Assembly (NCBI RefSeq): GCF_014805625.2
Contig: NW_023998433.1
Coordinates: 6,055,883-6,119,882, forward strand
Reading direction: 5' to 3'
Origin: Glossina fuscipes
Taxonomy: Eukaryota > Arthropoda > Insecta > Diptera > Glossinidae
DNA length: 64,000 nt
Positions 38,641-50,559 of the stretch are shown here, piece after piece; within the stretch, counting starts at the first letter, position 1, and each line of letters opens with the position of its first letter. The translations under genes were made by a program, and so were the position numbers. The notes under the pieces are model-generated. The model was given only the letters and a program-made list of their open reading frames with translations, was not told the origin of the DNA and ran no database searches.

Positions 38641-38708
38641 GATGAAAAATATTTTGATTAATATTTATTGTACCAATTTTTTTTTTTTTAAATGATCAAG
38701 ACCTAATA

Positions 38709-41333
38709 ATTCAAATTACATTATTCTCAAATAATATTTGTGTAATTCGTATGATCGGTAGCACAATATCGATTGATATCGTCATCATTCGTCACGTCAA
38801 CAGTTGGCTATAATTCATGTTCGTCTTAAGTAGAGCCTCAAACTGCATGTGCTTGTATGGTAAACAGAGCTGCTTATAAGGCTTAAGTGTTTATGAAGTT
38901 CCTGAAAAGCATACGTGTATACGACAATTTTTTAACATATGAACATACAAGATTTTTTTTGTGTATTTCATAAGAACAGTAGAAAATAATGAGATTATTT
39001 AATACGTAATCACTTAATTAAAAATTAGTGTGAATTAGTGTACTGGCTACTATTTTATATAGTCATTGTCTTATCGAGACATTAATAATTATTGTTTGCC
39101 ATATGGCGATACATAATTAGCTTTCTTGTATGACTTTCAATGGATAAGCGATGAAAGTTCGCGTACACCGTAATCGTCACTTTGGAAATAATCAGTAAAT
39201 GATTTCGTTATAAAATAAGTTGGTTTTAAGGCGCGATTGCGTTAGTAATCACTTTCCAATACTTAAGCCTAAACAAATAAGAGATCAAATCCATATTTCA
39301 CTTAAAATTTTATACTGATCAAACATTTTATCTATGCTATGATATTCCTATTTTATTATCTTAAAATTACCTATTACTACATGATGAATATAAGCAACTT
39401 TTTAAACGATTTCTCATACGTTTTATTGGTTAATAGATTATATGACAAACTGTTATTATATATGTAAGATATTTAAGAGATTAAAAAAAAAATTATATAA
39501 TAAAAAATAAGAAAGATGTCGTCTTTCTTTTCGCATAAAGATAAACAAACGAAACGAACGAAAATTCAATTGTAACGGTATGTAAACCTTAATTAAAACT
39601 AATGATAATAATGTCTATAAAGTTAAAAGTAAACCATCAGGCACCATTATTACAATAACTATTATGACTATAATGATGACAATAATGAGAATAAACCAAC
39701 AGCCGTAGAATCAATTTTTGAAAAGACACATTAACAGCATACAAAAAGAGGATAAAATAGAAGGCGTCGTCACACGTGCGTGCGGTCGACAAAATAAATA
39801 GTTAAAAAGTAACGAAAAAAAAAAAAAAATTAAAACCTTAACAAACATTGTGCAAAGACCATATACTTACATAGGTTTGCTATGGACACACAATCCAAGT
39901 AACAGACATCATTGACTTTAATCTAAACAAAACTGTTTGCCTCTTATTTTTTATTTTGCTTTTATACTTTTTTTATTGGCGGCTTCACTTTTTTGGTTTC
40001 AAAACAAGAGCAAATGTTGACTTTGGGTTTGTATGTATCCCGTAGAGTTTTTATTTTTCGTCTTATTTTTATTTTTTATTTTTTTCTTGTAGTTTATGAG
40101 ATTTCTTATTATCTTAAGGACTTAAGGATAGTTGCGAAAAACAAGTTTGTGTGTATTTCAAACAGTCAGGTGTCTTTCATAATAGCGAGCAAATCAATAG
40201 GAAAACTATTGACGCTTGAATTAAATGACTGGATGGAAACGTATGTACGTTTGAGTGGGATGTTACTTGAGATAGCATTATAAGTTGCAATGCTTAACTT
40301 TAATACCTTTACACATCCGTACTTAATGCTTATCGATGAAGTTTGTAGATGCAGATATTCAGTTTTAAAGATAAACAAGTCACAACATAATATCCATTTG
40401 CGTAGTCAAAAACTCAACAGAAATATAAAAAATTGGAATAAATTTTTTAAGCAAAGCCGAATGATTGATAGTTGCTTTAGGATATTAATTACAGATTTGG
40501 GGTGTTGTGAATAGCTTGTGAGAAATTTATATTAGTTTGCATGGTAAATCTCTGACAGTCAATTAAGGCATTCTTTTTTAATTTTTTTAACTATCACCAA
40601 TTCGCGCGTGACTTTACGGCAACTATATGCGTTTTTATGCAAATTTAAAGTCGTTTTAACCGTTCACATAACTAAAGAATTCAAAATCATTTAAGTAAAT
40701 TGAACTTCTGATACATACTTCATAACGTTTCACCACCAATATGACAAAGAAGTACAACTTAGAATTTGACATAATGTAAACATAATGTAAACATAAATAT
40801 AAACAAACAACCATTACGAACTTCTACTTTAAAAACTGAATAACGGAACCATTTAGTAACAAAATTAAAGAAGCTTCCGAATCTCGTGGAAACAAAAACT
40901 CAAAACTTTTTGAAATACAGTTATTGTCAGAAAAATTCATTCTCAATAAACTGCATGTTACTTACTCTGCCAGCTACAAAACGGGCGCTATAGACTTAAA
41001 AACGGACGTTTGCTGTTAAAATTGAAAGTTTGCGAGATATAATTGCAATGATATGAGACGGGGCAACGTATTCTGTAATTGACACAGAAATTGAATTGTT
41101 GAAAAAATTGAAATTGAATAAAAGCAATTCTAATGAGGAAACCTGTAACAACTATTTACTTTGGCCACTGAAAGGATGGAATGATATCAAAATTCATTTT
41201 TAACAATTTAATTACTTTTTCACTTATTAAACTTTTCAAATTAATGCAGTATATTCGCTTAAAAGTAATAAAAAAAGTTAATTTAAGTTATTATAAAAAA
41301 GCAGGTTGTCATATAATTAAATATATATGTATA
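38709..41333. other. AT-rich noncoding stretch
   Basis: A perfect 8-bp hairpin, AAGAAAGA...TCTTTCTT, lies near 39509-39529. A short duplicated TAATGTAAACA lies near 40770-40795. Frames at 39993-40283, 40166-40378 and 40290-40514 overlap on both strands without a recognisable domain. Confidence 0.5.
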
Positions 41334-41335
41334 TA

Positions 41336-42143
41336 TTAGGTGCCTTCAAAAATTTTAGCCAGCGCCTTTTACAAGAAATAGTAAATGCCAGTGTATAAAC
41401 GACGATTTTGATCTTTTTCCACCTAAAATATGAGTTTCCATTTAATATTATTTATTTATTCAGCGTGCGCCCACACTAATCACGGGGCGCTCAAAATTAA
41501 ATTTTCGACTTTCATTATTTTTTTGTTTAATTTGAAGAAATCTACTGCCCAAACCCACCAACCACGTTAAGAAGCGTATGATGATGCTGCTCCATCATAC
41601 TGCCATTGTCAATTTTGGTTTCCGCGATTTAAAAGTGGTCATCTTGATGTCAATGACAAAGAACGTCCTGGAGGACCCAAAAACCTCGAAGACAATGAAT
41701 TGCAAGTCTTATTGGACGAAAATCTAGCTCAAACTCTTAAGGAACTTTCGAACAGCTTCACAATTCACGCATCCACTATTTCTAGACGTTTACGTGCGAC
41801 GGGAAAAATAGCATTTCGCCGCTTGATGCAAGAGTTACCCAAGACTACACTGTTACAACTCGAATAGGAAGTACACCCACGCGCAGCGTACTTCCCAAAC
41901 ATGGAGTCTTCTGAATAGCCTTTCAGTCAGATCAATGGGGCATAGCTTAGTTGGCACGCGGTTTCCACATCGTTGAAGAAGTATGAAAATTGGTAGATGA
42001 TTGGATCGCTGCCAAATCAGAAATATGGTAATGTATTGTAGGAAATGATGGAAAATATTTTTATTAATACACATTTTGCCAATTTTTCTCAATAAATGCT
42101 TTTTTCAAATGGAAAAATAGCCAAAATTTTCACAAGCACCTAA
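41336..42143 (+). mobile_element. Internally deleted mauritiana-like mariner with both ends
   Basis: The element is 808 bp, flanked by TA at 41334-41335 and 42144-42145. The left terminus TTAGGTGCCTTCAAAAATTT and the right terminus (minus strand) TTAGGTGCTTGTGAAAATTT are inverted repeats of about 28 bp. Inside, the 5' part encodes the paired DNA-binding domain: WFPRFKSGHLDVNDKERPGG near 41620-41675, LEDNELQ, then a second helix-turn-helix near 41740-41800. Sequence from just after this point to about 41870 is missing or scrambled, removing the first two catalytic Asp codons. The 3' part resumes with GHSLVGTRF-type coding and the 3' end. It is nonautonomous. The same family as 37749 and 48674; the TTAGGTG termini are good diagnostic ends. 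Confidence 0.85.
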
Positions 42144-42145
42144 TA

Positions 42146-44322
42146 CGTATGTACTTGTATCATAAAAAATTGCATTCTATTTGAAATTAATGTCGTATAG
42201 TACATGACTGAAGACATACACAAACCTCTGCATGAACAATTGCTATTTCAATAACAGCAAGAAGAACGCACCAAACAAAAAAAAAGAAAAAGCAATTCCT
42301 CCAATATATATGCGGCACATGTGCATAAAAATATGTAAATATGTATAAGTATATATATTTACATATATGAACATGTGGTAACTACATACATTATGCATGT
42401 GTTTGTAGGCGTATAGACATATCTACATGTCCATTTATAAAAATTGCATTAATTTGTGTAATTAACAACTCATTTATTGCATGTGACAGCGATTACATAT
42501 GTGCATTATATCGCAAAAAAGCAACATATAAATAAGTTTTAATTTTATTTATTCCAAATAAAAACGTTATATCGATTTAAGTTTCAGAGTTGTTCATATA
42601 TCATAAAATACTCTAAACTATTATAGAAACTAGATTTAAATATATTTAAATATATATTTTTATGGAATTGCTTTTCTCATGCATTCTATTAAGCAAGCAT
42701 TGGGAACATTTTAATAAGATCATGGACTAAGGAGATGTTCCCCATACATAAGATTATAATTTAAACAATAAAAATCTTTCAAAAACCTTGTGCTGAACTT
42801 TTAGAGCAGAGATTTCAAGTAGCCACTTGGCAACCGATACTACACATAGCTGGTTCAGCTTGCATTCAATTTTGAAGTAAAACCAGCGCGCTTTTAATAT
42901 TTGATAAAACATAAAATTTTTGTTATGACTCCGAGAAATGGACTTGCTGCCTTCCGTAGATTCCGTTCTTGTTTGTCATGCCATATTTCCTTCGTTGCAA
43001 GTTGTATTTAATTTATTAAATTATTAATAAACCGAAAACGTGTTCACTGACTGTCAAATATTGAAACCATATCATACACCGTATGCAGAAAACTAAAAGA
43101 AAAATCCTTGGACTTTATTCCCCAAAATGCAACCATATCTTCAAATATTTTACAAATGCCAAATGAAGACTAATCTGATTGCAAGGAATCCATCATACCA
43201 ATACTAGAGAATATTTAGGATTTCTGGGCAAAATATTGAAAACCAAGTGGTGTTCATAAACAAAACCCAAGCCACACGTTGTGTGCATCGCAGCTTGTTA
43301 GTTTTCTTCCATTTTTGGGACTGAAGACACTATTTTCTGTTTTTTTTTTCTTTGTTTACATGATCAATCACTCAAGGACTATCAAGTATATGTGAAACGC
43401 GGTGATGATCAGAAAGAAATTGGAAATTGGTAGCTTAGTGTAAATGCGCCCAATCGGTAAGTGTTATGTCTTCACCGACTGGGAACTCACTTTAGCTACC
43501 GCCAAGTATTGTCTAACCGTACTTAAATTCGAACTCGTCAATATCAGTATGGTAGTCATGACGTTTATCTATTCGGCTAAGCAGGCTATCTTTTTTTCAT
43601 TTGAGTGTAAATAAGAAATGGAAATCGCTGCTAAGTTAGAGTGGCTCAGCGGAGAATCCATTAAATTTTTCAGTATAAATTCATGTAGCACCCAAATATC
43701 GAACTTCCTTTTGTATCCGGGGTTATGTAAATTGCTCAAAATTGTTTCTTTTTCGTCCGGAAAATGGCTCGGTTCGTTGCGATGGGATGAAAATTAAATG
43801 TTCTGATCTTTCTCAAATTTTGAAAAACTTTTATCGACTTTATCAACGATTGATCAACCAGAGCGCGGCTTGTCCTCCATATCGCATTTTCCAACGCAGC
43901 AGGATTTAAAAAATTGTGTTTAGTAAGCATGGACATAGAAATAGCATACGTTTAAAGTAAAATTTTGAGATAAAAATTTGAATTTATTAATTCATTCAGG
44001 ATTTCATCGATTGGTTGAATATATTGTTTAGCATTGTTGGCAGGACAGCATTTTGCAAAAAACCCGGCTGCAGAATAGCTGGATCATTCATATTCATTGT
44101 TATTGAATTATTCAGGAAGAGTGCTGTTTATTTAAAGAAATAAAAAAATAACGCAAGACTCAAGAGCAGAGAGAGCAGATATTTGAAAAGTTGTAAAGAC
44201 AGTAGGGAAAGAGACAAACCATATTGAAATAATGGATCTCTTCTTGTAATAAACCATTCCGTTCTAGACAATTTGAGATTTAATACCAAAAAGAAGAAAA
44301 CAATTAATTTTTAAGTAATTTT
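42146..44322. other. AT-rich noncoding stretch
   Basis: A perfect 12-bp hairpin lies at 42331-42342 / 42355-42366, with GCACATGTGC (self-complementary) just before it. Frames at 41853-42092 and 43736-43936 (minus) show no domain, and the first is antisense to the mariner. Nothing else recognised. Confidence 0.5.
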
Positions 44323-45134
44323 TATACCCACCATCGGCGAGGGGCGAGGCATATTCGCATAAGGAAGCATCAGAGGCCCCACAAAGTATATTCATTCTTG
44401 ATCAGGGCCAAATTCTAAATCGATTTAAGCATATCCGTCTGTCCGCTTGTGTAATATCTGTTGTAAACAGGCCGCAAAAATTAAGCTATCGACTGAAAAT
44501 TTTGCAAAAACATTGGAAGATCTTACACGCAGGTTGACATTGAAAGCGGGTTAAATCGGTCAAAGCATACGCCCACAGCACCATCCAAACTGAGAATATC
44601 TCTTTTTTTTCAAAAGGAATGAAAAATTAGTTTTTTGCTCATTACTACAGGAAATAAATGTACAAAAATTTGCGCGCATATTCTATGCGCGATATTGTAG
44701 CAGTTGTATACAAATATGGGAAAGATTAACCACGCGTACTCAATATTATAGTGTATCAAAATTTAATTGTTTTTTAATAACTTTATAACTATACAAATTC
44801 TTAGCTAGTTTCAAATTTGGAATACCCCTAAACATGTCCGCCTGTTCGTCTGCCCATATGTCTGTTTGCGTAACTTTGTAGTATTTGTGGTAAACATTCT
44901 CCCGTTAGCGAAAATAGAGATATTGCCTACAAATTTGCAAAAGAATTTGGAATTGATCTACGCCCACACGCCTATATGAAGGATACATTTATTTAGAAAT
45001 TATAAAAAATCAGTCGCACCCACTACATATTCTAGAGGATGGAAACTTAGTGCTTTTACTTTTGGTACTTTTTAAGGTAACAGTGATGAGTATAAAAGAT
45101 ACCGTGTCGAACGGATTTAATTTTCTTACTTGTT
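44323..45134 (+). mobile_element. INE-1/DINE-like nonautonomous element, copy 2 (best preserved)
   Basis: The element is 812 bp and begins TATACCCACCATCGGCGAGG. It continues through GAAGCATCAGAGGCCCCACA, a TATTCATTCTTGATCAG block and CCGTCTGTCCGC at about 44435, and ends ATTTTCTTACTTGTT at 45134. A second CCGCCTGTTCGTCTGCCC block starts about 400 bp later at 44838, followed again by GTAAACATTCTCCCG and a GCCTACAAATTTGCAAAAG block like the first. The element therefore holds an internal direct duplication of about 0.4 kb. CGCCCACA motifs occur after each half. There is no coding capacity. The class assignment is from remembered INE-1 features. Confidence 0.75.
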
Positions 45135-46020
45135 AAAGTTTGTATCGATTTTTTACAAATAGGAAATTTTTTCCTGTTAACAGCAATTCAATCATTAGCG
45201 TTTTCTTTTGTTCGCAAAGATGTATATGTAACACTCAGAAATAACATTTACCTTTTAATTCACAGAACAATTCAAAATCATTTCCTAAATGCTTGTCTGT
45301 CGGTTCGTCTGTATGTCTATATGATGGTTTGTTTATGCACTTTTGTGTTTGCAAGTTAAAATCGCAAATTTTGAGATGTTTTGAGCAAATCTGGTATACT
45401 AAGGTGTTCTGCATTCGATTGAAGCATTTTTGCGACAACTGCGCTTATAACGTCCCATTCTTATAAATATAAACAAAAATAAGATACTGCATAAAAAAAA
45501 AAAAATTGGAATTTTTAATATGTCTCTACACAACTCGGTAGAAGGTTGTATTTTGGCGAAAAACCAAGCATGGAAAATTTGCACCGAATGGGTCCAAATG
45601 TTGGACCCCCTCTCATATAAATCATCGTGCCAAAAATAAAACTTTACATAACAACAAGATCGAACTTGATATATATTGAAATTTTCTGAGCCATGTTTAG
45701 AAGATACAGGGAGTTGCTGCACTATAATGTTTTTATTTAATTTATCTAATATGTATTTTAGATCATATTGAAAATACTTCGTGGGTTTTTTTTTGTGATG
45801 ATATTGGTGCTTCTATATCGAGCAGAATTCACCTGATTGCTTCAAAAAAAATATGTACTTAAAAGCGAATATGTCAGCTTACTTTTTTTGTAAAGATAGT
45901 TTCCAAATTCTCTGCTCGTGTAAAAAGTTGTATTGATTTGAAAATGTGTGAAATATATGAAGAAATACACTATGTGATGCTTTTTTACAATAAAAACGGT
46001 AAAAACGCTGGAAAAAAATT
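45135..46020. other. Noncoding stretch
   Basis: Carries an isolated TGTCTGTCGGTTCGTCTGTA motif near 45292-45311, which may be another eroded INE-like piece. The minus frames at 45235-45438, 45399-45722 and 45842-46105 show no domain. Confidence 0.5.
45590..45608. repeat. 8-bp perfect hairpin
   Basis: GGGTCCAA, then ATG, then TTGGACCC. It lies inside a slightly GC-richer patch. Too short to assign a role. Confidence 0.7.
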
Positions 46021-46188
46021 GGTGGGATGCATGGAAAGGTCGATGAAATTTTTCAACTGGTTGAGCAAGACCGGCCCGCAAGCTGTCAGGTAATTGCGGA
46101 GGCACTAAACATTAACCACATCGCAGTTTGGATTCATTTGAAAAGAACAGCATCAGAAGCGGAAAAAACCGCGGCAACTTTTCAATAG
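46021..46188 (+). pseudogene. Mariner transposase DNA-binding fragment, cecropia-like
   Basis: One open frame encodes a helix-turn-helix of the second mariner DNA-binding domain. It reads VDEIFQLVEQDRPASCQVIA, then EALNINHIAVWIHLKRT, and ends at TAG 46186-46188. The pattern (Glu-Asp-Arg before the first helix, IAEALNI, then a V/W-HLK recognition helix) resembles Hsmar1/cecropia-type mariners more than the mauritiana-like copies nearby. No catalytic domain follows. The fragment is an old truncated insertion, and no terminal repeats were found. Confidence 0.65.
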
Positions 46189-48673
46189 GACCTATTATAA
46201 TATTTATACTTATATGTATATATAATAATTAGGATCCAAACTAAAAACTCTAAAATATATGAGGTCATGATTTAGGAAAAAGTGAAAATAATTAATTTTT
46301 TTCTGATTATGGGTGACCTTATGGACAGGTTTCATCCATATAAGAATCTAATCTTAAATAGAGTTTAATACGAAAAAGGTTGAGGTGAAATTTGTTCATG
46401 TAGACAAAAAAATAAAACCTTTAATAGTAGACTCAGTATAAATTGCACCTGGTTTTGTTTTAACGTTGAATTCTCATTTGTTTCTCTTCGAATACACATT
46501 GTGGAAATATTTCTCTATTTTTTTCTCAATGTTACAATAGTAAAAAATGATGTCCTTAGTATTCTACAAAAAGTTTATAGCTAATGATTTATAAACAAAT
46601 ATATTAGCTGCAAAATTCTTAATTAGTTGTAAAACAGGAGTAGGCTCATTAATACGTAAAGAATTATGAAAATGTGCTGTCTTTTTTTCAAAGGAAGGAG
46701 CTAAAAGCGAGTAGAGCGTGTAAATTTCCGTTAAAGTAATAGATAGAATATTTTAATAAGTTGTTTACTCATTTTCATATTCCATAAAAATTTTTCCCGT
46801 TTTTTGTGAATCTTTGTAATCATGAACAAGATTAGAGAGATGAAAATGTTTAAAACGTACAAAATATGCACATATGCGTACTTCATAAAATTATATATTT
46901 CTCATCCGTATACATTCAGATGAGGAGGAATTTACTGATTTACGTAAAGGGTGATAGAAGTAATTAGCAATTTTCTGCCATTAAAAAATTTTAACTGCCA
47001 TTAAATTATGCGTTTATGAAAGACATTATACATGTGTATGGAACAAAAAGGCACATGAACGCAGGCACATTCAAACTCTCACATATTCAAGTATCTGAAC
47101 AAGAATTGAGGGTGTTTAGCAACTGACTTTTTTAACTAAGATTCGTTTTTTTTGTATTTTTATAGTTTTTAGTAACCATTACTAAGTACGGAAAAGTAAA
47201 AACAAGATAAGGGAACAAGTGTTTTACATTTTTTTAAATACTTATTGCTTGAGAATGAAAATATTAGTTTTTTTTTTATATCATTTGTAACATTTGAAAT
47301 TATACTTGAACGATCGGGATAAAAAATTGAAATTTTGATACGGCCTGATCCTAATTCAAGAAGCGCTAACACAGTCAAAAAGTTCTCAACATGGTGAATA
47401 GATGACATTGGCAGTAGTAAAAATAGGTCATCGCTACACTCTTAATAGGTAAGTTTTACCAGAAAATGAACAAAAATTTTTTATTTTATGGTTAAAAGGC
47501 GGACGAGACTGTACTTTATTGAATTATTTACGATCAATGTTTAGAGTGTGTGCAATTGATAACAATTTAAATAACGGTCGATTACAACGTTAGCTTGATT
47601 TTGGAATAACAGCAGGAAATTTTGCTTTTTTCAAATCATTTGTCTGTAAAAGTTGGGAACAAAATTAGTATTCGATTATTATTGACTTCTAGTATCCTTA
47701 TGGATAACTCAGAGGGATTTAATAATAACCTTATTGAAAAAGTTATATAACGAAGCTTGGAAGCATGCACCGCGCCCATAATGTATCTGTACGCCGGTAT
47801 ATGGATTTCGTATATTGACAAAACACAAAATTACTACTGCTTAGCAAGGTTAATCAATTACAAGATCAGTAACTGGGCACCATAAAGGAATTGCCGAAAA
47901 TTGCTTTAGATATGATGGAAGAACGTAGTAAGTAACTGGGAATAATGTATTAAGTTTAAGTAAAACAATACTAAACAATAAATGCATTTGGCTCATTTGT
48001 TCATGTAGTTTGATTGTAAAAAGCGTAGTTTTTGACCTGATAACGATCACTTCTAAAATCGGTCTTAATCTAATGACACTATCTGGCGAAGGTACATTTT
48101 GTTTTGATTTACTAACCAGTTATAATAGATACCAATTTAAAATTTTCAAAAATATTTTATTAGATGCTTTAAGATTACAGATAACAACCTTTAGTTGTAA
48201 TTTAGAGATGGGTATCTAGGATCAACCCAACTTGCATTTATTTAATTTATTGTTGTTTTCTTCTTTCATTCGTTTAATGGCATTCATTAAAATCTCTTGT
48301 TGGGCGCACTTATATACCAATACCTTTTCTGATCATAAAAGCCATGCAAATGTTTAACATGATGTGTACGATGTTCATATGTATGGATATAAAAATACAC
48401 ATATATAACCATAACAGTATGTGTTTTTACGATTTTTGTTTTTTCTCTTGTCATATAAAGAAAAATTTTACTCTGCGCAAATATAAAAGGGAGCAAATGT
48501 TAATTATCGCAGGATGTTATAACTTTCTCGAAAGCCAAGCAAATCATGTTAACATGAAATTTTAATTAATTCAATGCAAACTAATTCAGTTGAAAAAAAA
48601 AATTCAAGTCAAAAACGCTAAAAGATTTTCAAAAAAAGAGGAGAAAATATTTCCAGCAGAAAGTTAAGAAGTA
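46189..48673. other. AT-rich noncoding stretch
   Basis: Frames at 47169-47408, 47636-47821, 47850-48050, 48010-48219, 48287-48496 and 48344-48565 are short, often overlap on opposite strands and match no family I know. No gene supported. Confidence 0.5.
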
Positions 48674-49796
48674 AGAGGTGCTTGCACATATTATAATCAG
48701 CGATATCTATTGGTTGAAATTGTAAAGTAATGCGAAGTATTAATACACATAATATATACACAATACCTTTCTCTACATAAAATAACAGTTCTCCATTTAG
48801 TATTAATGACTTATTTCAGTGGATATAGACGCTAATCATGAAGAGCGCAAAATTGAATTTTCGACATTCATTAGTTTTTTGTTTAGTTTGAGGAAATCTG
48901 CTGCCCAAGTCCACCAAATACGTTGATAAGCTGATGATGCTCCATCACATCCTAATTGTGAATTGTGGTTTCAACGATTTAACAGTGGTCATTTTGCTGT
49001 CAATGACATAGAACGGCCTGGAGGACCAAAAAACCTCGGAGACAATGAATTGCAAGACTTAAGACAGCTTAACAATTGACGAGTCCACTATTTCTACACG
49101 TTTACATGCGACGAGAAAGATCCGAAAGCACGAAAAATGATTTTCATAAGAATTGACTGAAACTGCCATATCGAACAATTTTATTGGTTGCCGGCAAAAA
49201 AGAAGAGGTTTTATGACGTACTGTGAGTGGCGCTGAAAAGTAGGTCCACTACGATAATCCCAGGTGCAAAAATTCCAGGAGAGTCATACACATTGCAAGG
49301 TGTACGAACTACTAAAACACAATGAAAGTGTTTCTGTAGATGTCTACCGACGTCAATTAAACACATTTAACGATGTATTGTTGCAGAAAAGACAAAAAAT
49401 AGCGGTTAGTAGACGTAAAGTCATCCTCTTGCCTGACAAGGCTGGATTGCACGTTGCAAGAGTTGTCAAGGATACACCATTGCAATCCGAATGAAAATTT
49501 CTGGTGCATCTAGCGTACTCATTAGGCATAGTGAGTTCTGAATACTATTTGTTCAGATCGATGCAGCATGGCTTAGCTGGAACGCGATTTTGAAATTGCT
49601 GAAGAAATGCAAATGCATTCGATCACTGCCAAACCAATATCGTGCTTTCGAGACGATATCGTCACGTTCCCAGAAATACAGGAAGTTGTAAAAAATTATA
49701 AAAATATTTTTTTTTTATTAATATATGCTGTACCAATTTTTTTCAATAAATGCTTCTTCAAGTGAAAAAATTATCAAAATACATTCAAGCATCTGA
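48674..49796 (+). mobile_element. Near-full-length, inactive mauritiana-like mariner
   Basis: The element is about 1.12 kb. The right end (ATTCAAGCATCTGA, followed by TA 49797-49798) and the left end (AGAGGTGCTTGCACATATTA) are degraded forms of the TTAGGTGCTTG terminus seen at 41336-42143, so start and end are good to a few bases. The order of coding blocks matches the copies at 37749 and 41336. It is the only one of the three that retains sequence from all transposase regions, although it is still slightly shorter than the usual mariner length of about 1.3 kb. Confidence 0.82.
48850..49625 (+). pseudogene. Broken mauritiana-like mariner transposase
   Basis: Blocks are visible in order. FNDLTVVILLSMT-type coding of the N-terminal domain lies near 48960-49015, and then an ERPGGPKNLGDNELQ block near 49010-49055. 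The first catalytic block is GAEK-stop-VHYDNPRC near 49229-49261, with Ala in place of the first Asp (GCT 49232-49234) and Trp replaced by TAG. The longest intact piece is 49264-49494, containing VYELLKHNESVSVDVYRRQL, then LNTFNDVLLQKRQ. The second catalytic Asp is at 49435-49437 (LLPDKAGLHVARVVKD). The third position is Glu at 49540-49542, after AYSLGIVSS. The spacing from the second to the third position is 34 residues, the D34D signature. RSMQHGLAGTRF follows. It is inactive. Confidence 0.82.
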
Positions 49797-49798
49797 TA

Positions 49799-50559
49799 GT
49801 ACAAGTCTGATTTGTACAGCTAAGAACAATAATGATTCGATTTAATATATTTTTTTTTTTTTTTTTGGTCATATACTTACGGGTTCTGATTCTAGTTATT
49901 AGTCAAGTTGCTACTATTTAAGCGCTCGAAAAATGCTTGCAAACCATCGTAAATTAATTATCCATATTAAGCCGGTTCATTACAAGAATAATTAAGAAAG
50001 CTCAATATATAGTAGGAGAATAAGAAGAAAATGCAGCATTTGTGTGTAGCATTCACCCTCGAACCAAAACTGATTAACGTGCATATTAATTTGCATGAGA
50101 ATGTCTTCAAAAACGTATCGCACATAGACGGACTGATTGACAGACATATTTAAATCTATTTAGAAAATGGCCGTGAATCAATTGGTAAAATAAAATGTGC
50201 AATCTATTTCAACTTTGTCGAGTAGTTAAACATATCCGCACAAGTGGTGCACGTTGTAAAAACATTAAGAAACAAAAATTTAATTGAAACAAATGTCTTC
50301 GATAATTGCTGTGTAAACTTCCTTGTAATATATCCAAAAACCCTTAACTTTCTTATTAGTTATCTACAATTTTAATTCACTTTCGATGTTCATGAACAAG
50401 AATTTGAAAATCAAACTTTTAAACATTAGCCTCATACACATACATGTATGTTTATATGTACATAGAGCGCATCGGTCAATAATTCTCCGGACTGGCATGT
50501 AGCAAAAGAACCCATATAATTTTTTGAAAACTCCAAACCTTAAAAGTTTATACCATTCT
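49799..50559. other. AT-rich noncoding stretch
   Basis: A T run of about 17 lies near 49851-49866. No gene recognised between the two mariner insertions. Confidence 0.5.

Larger units (their letters stand above)
37749..38706 (+). mobile_element. Mauritiana-like mariner with its 5' end replaced by an inverted copy of its 3' end
   Basis: The element is 958 bp, flanked by TA at 37747-37748 and 38707-38708, and begins TTAGG and ends CCTAA. The right part (37981-38706) reads on the plus strand from the transposase helix-turn-helix region to the 3' end. The left part (37749-37980) is the reverse complement of the same 3' end. Compare the 3' landmarks TTGTACCAATTTTT and AAATATTTTGATT on the right with their inverted forms near 37808-37840. 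The paired arms are 37749-37980 and 38530-38706. Length differences come from small deletions in the right arm. The transposase is dead (see the separate entry). The family matches the copies at 41336 and 48674. Confidence 0.85.
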
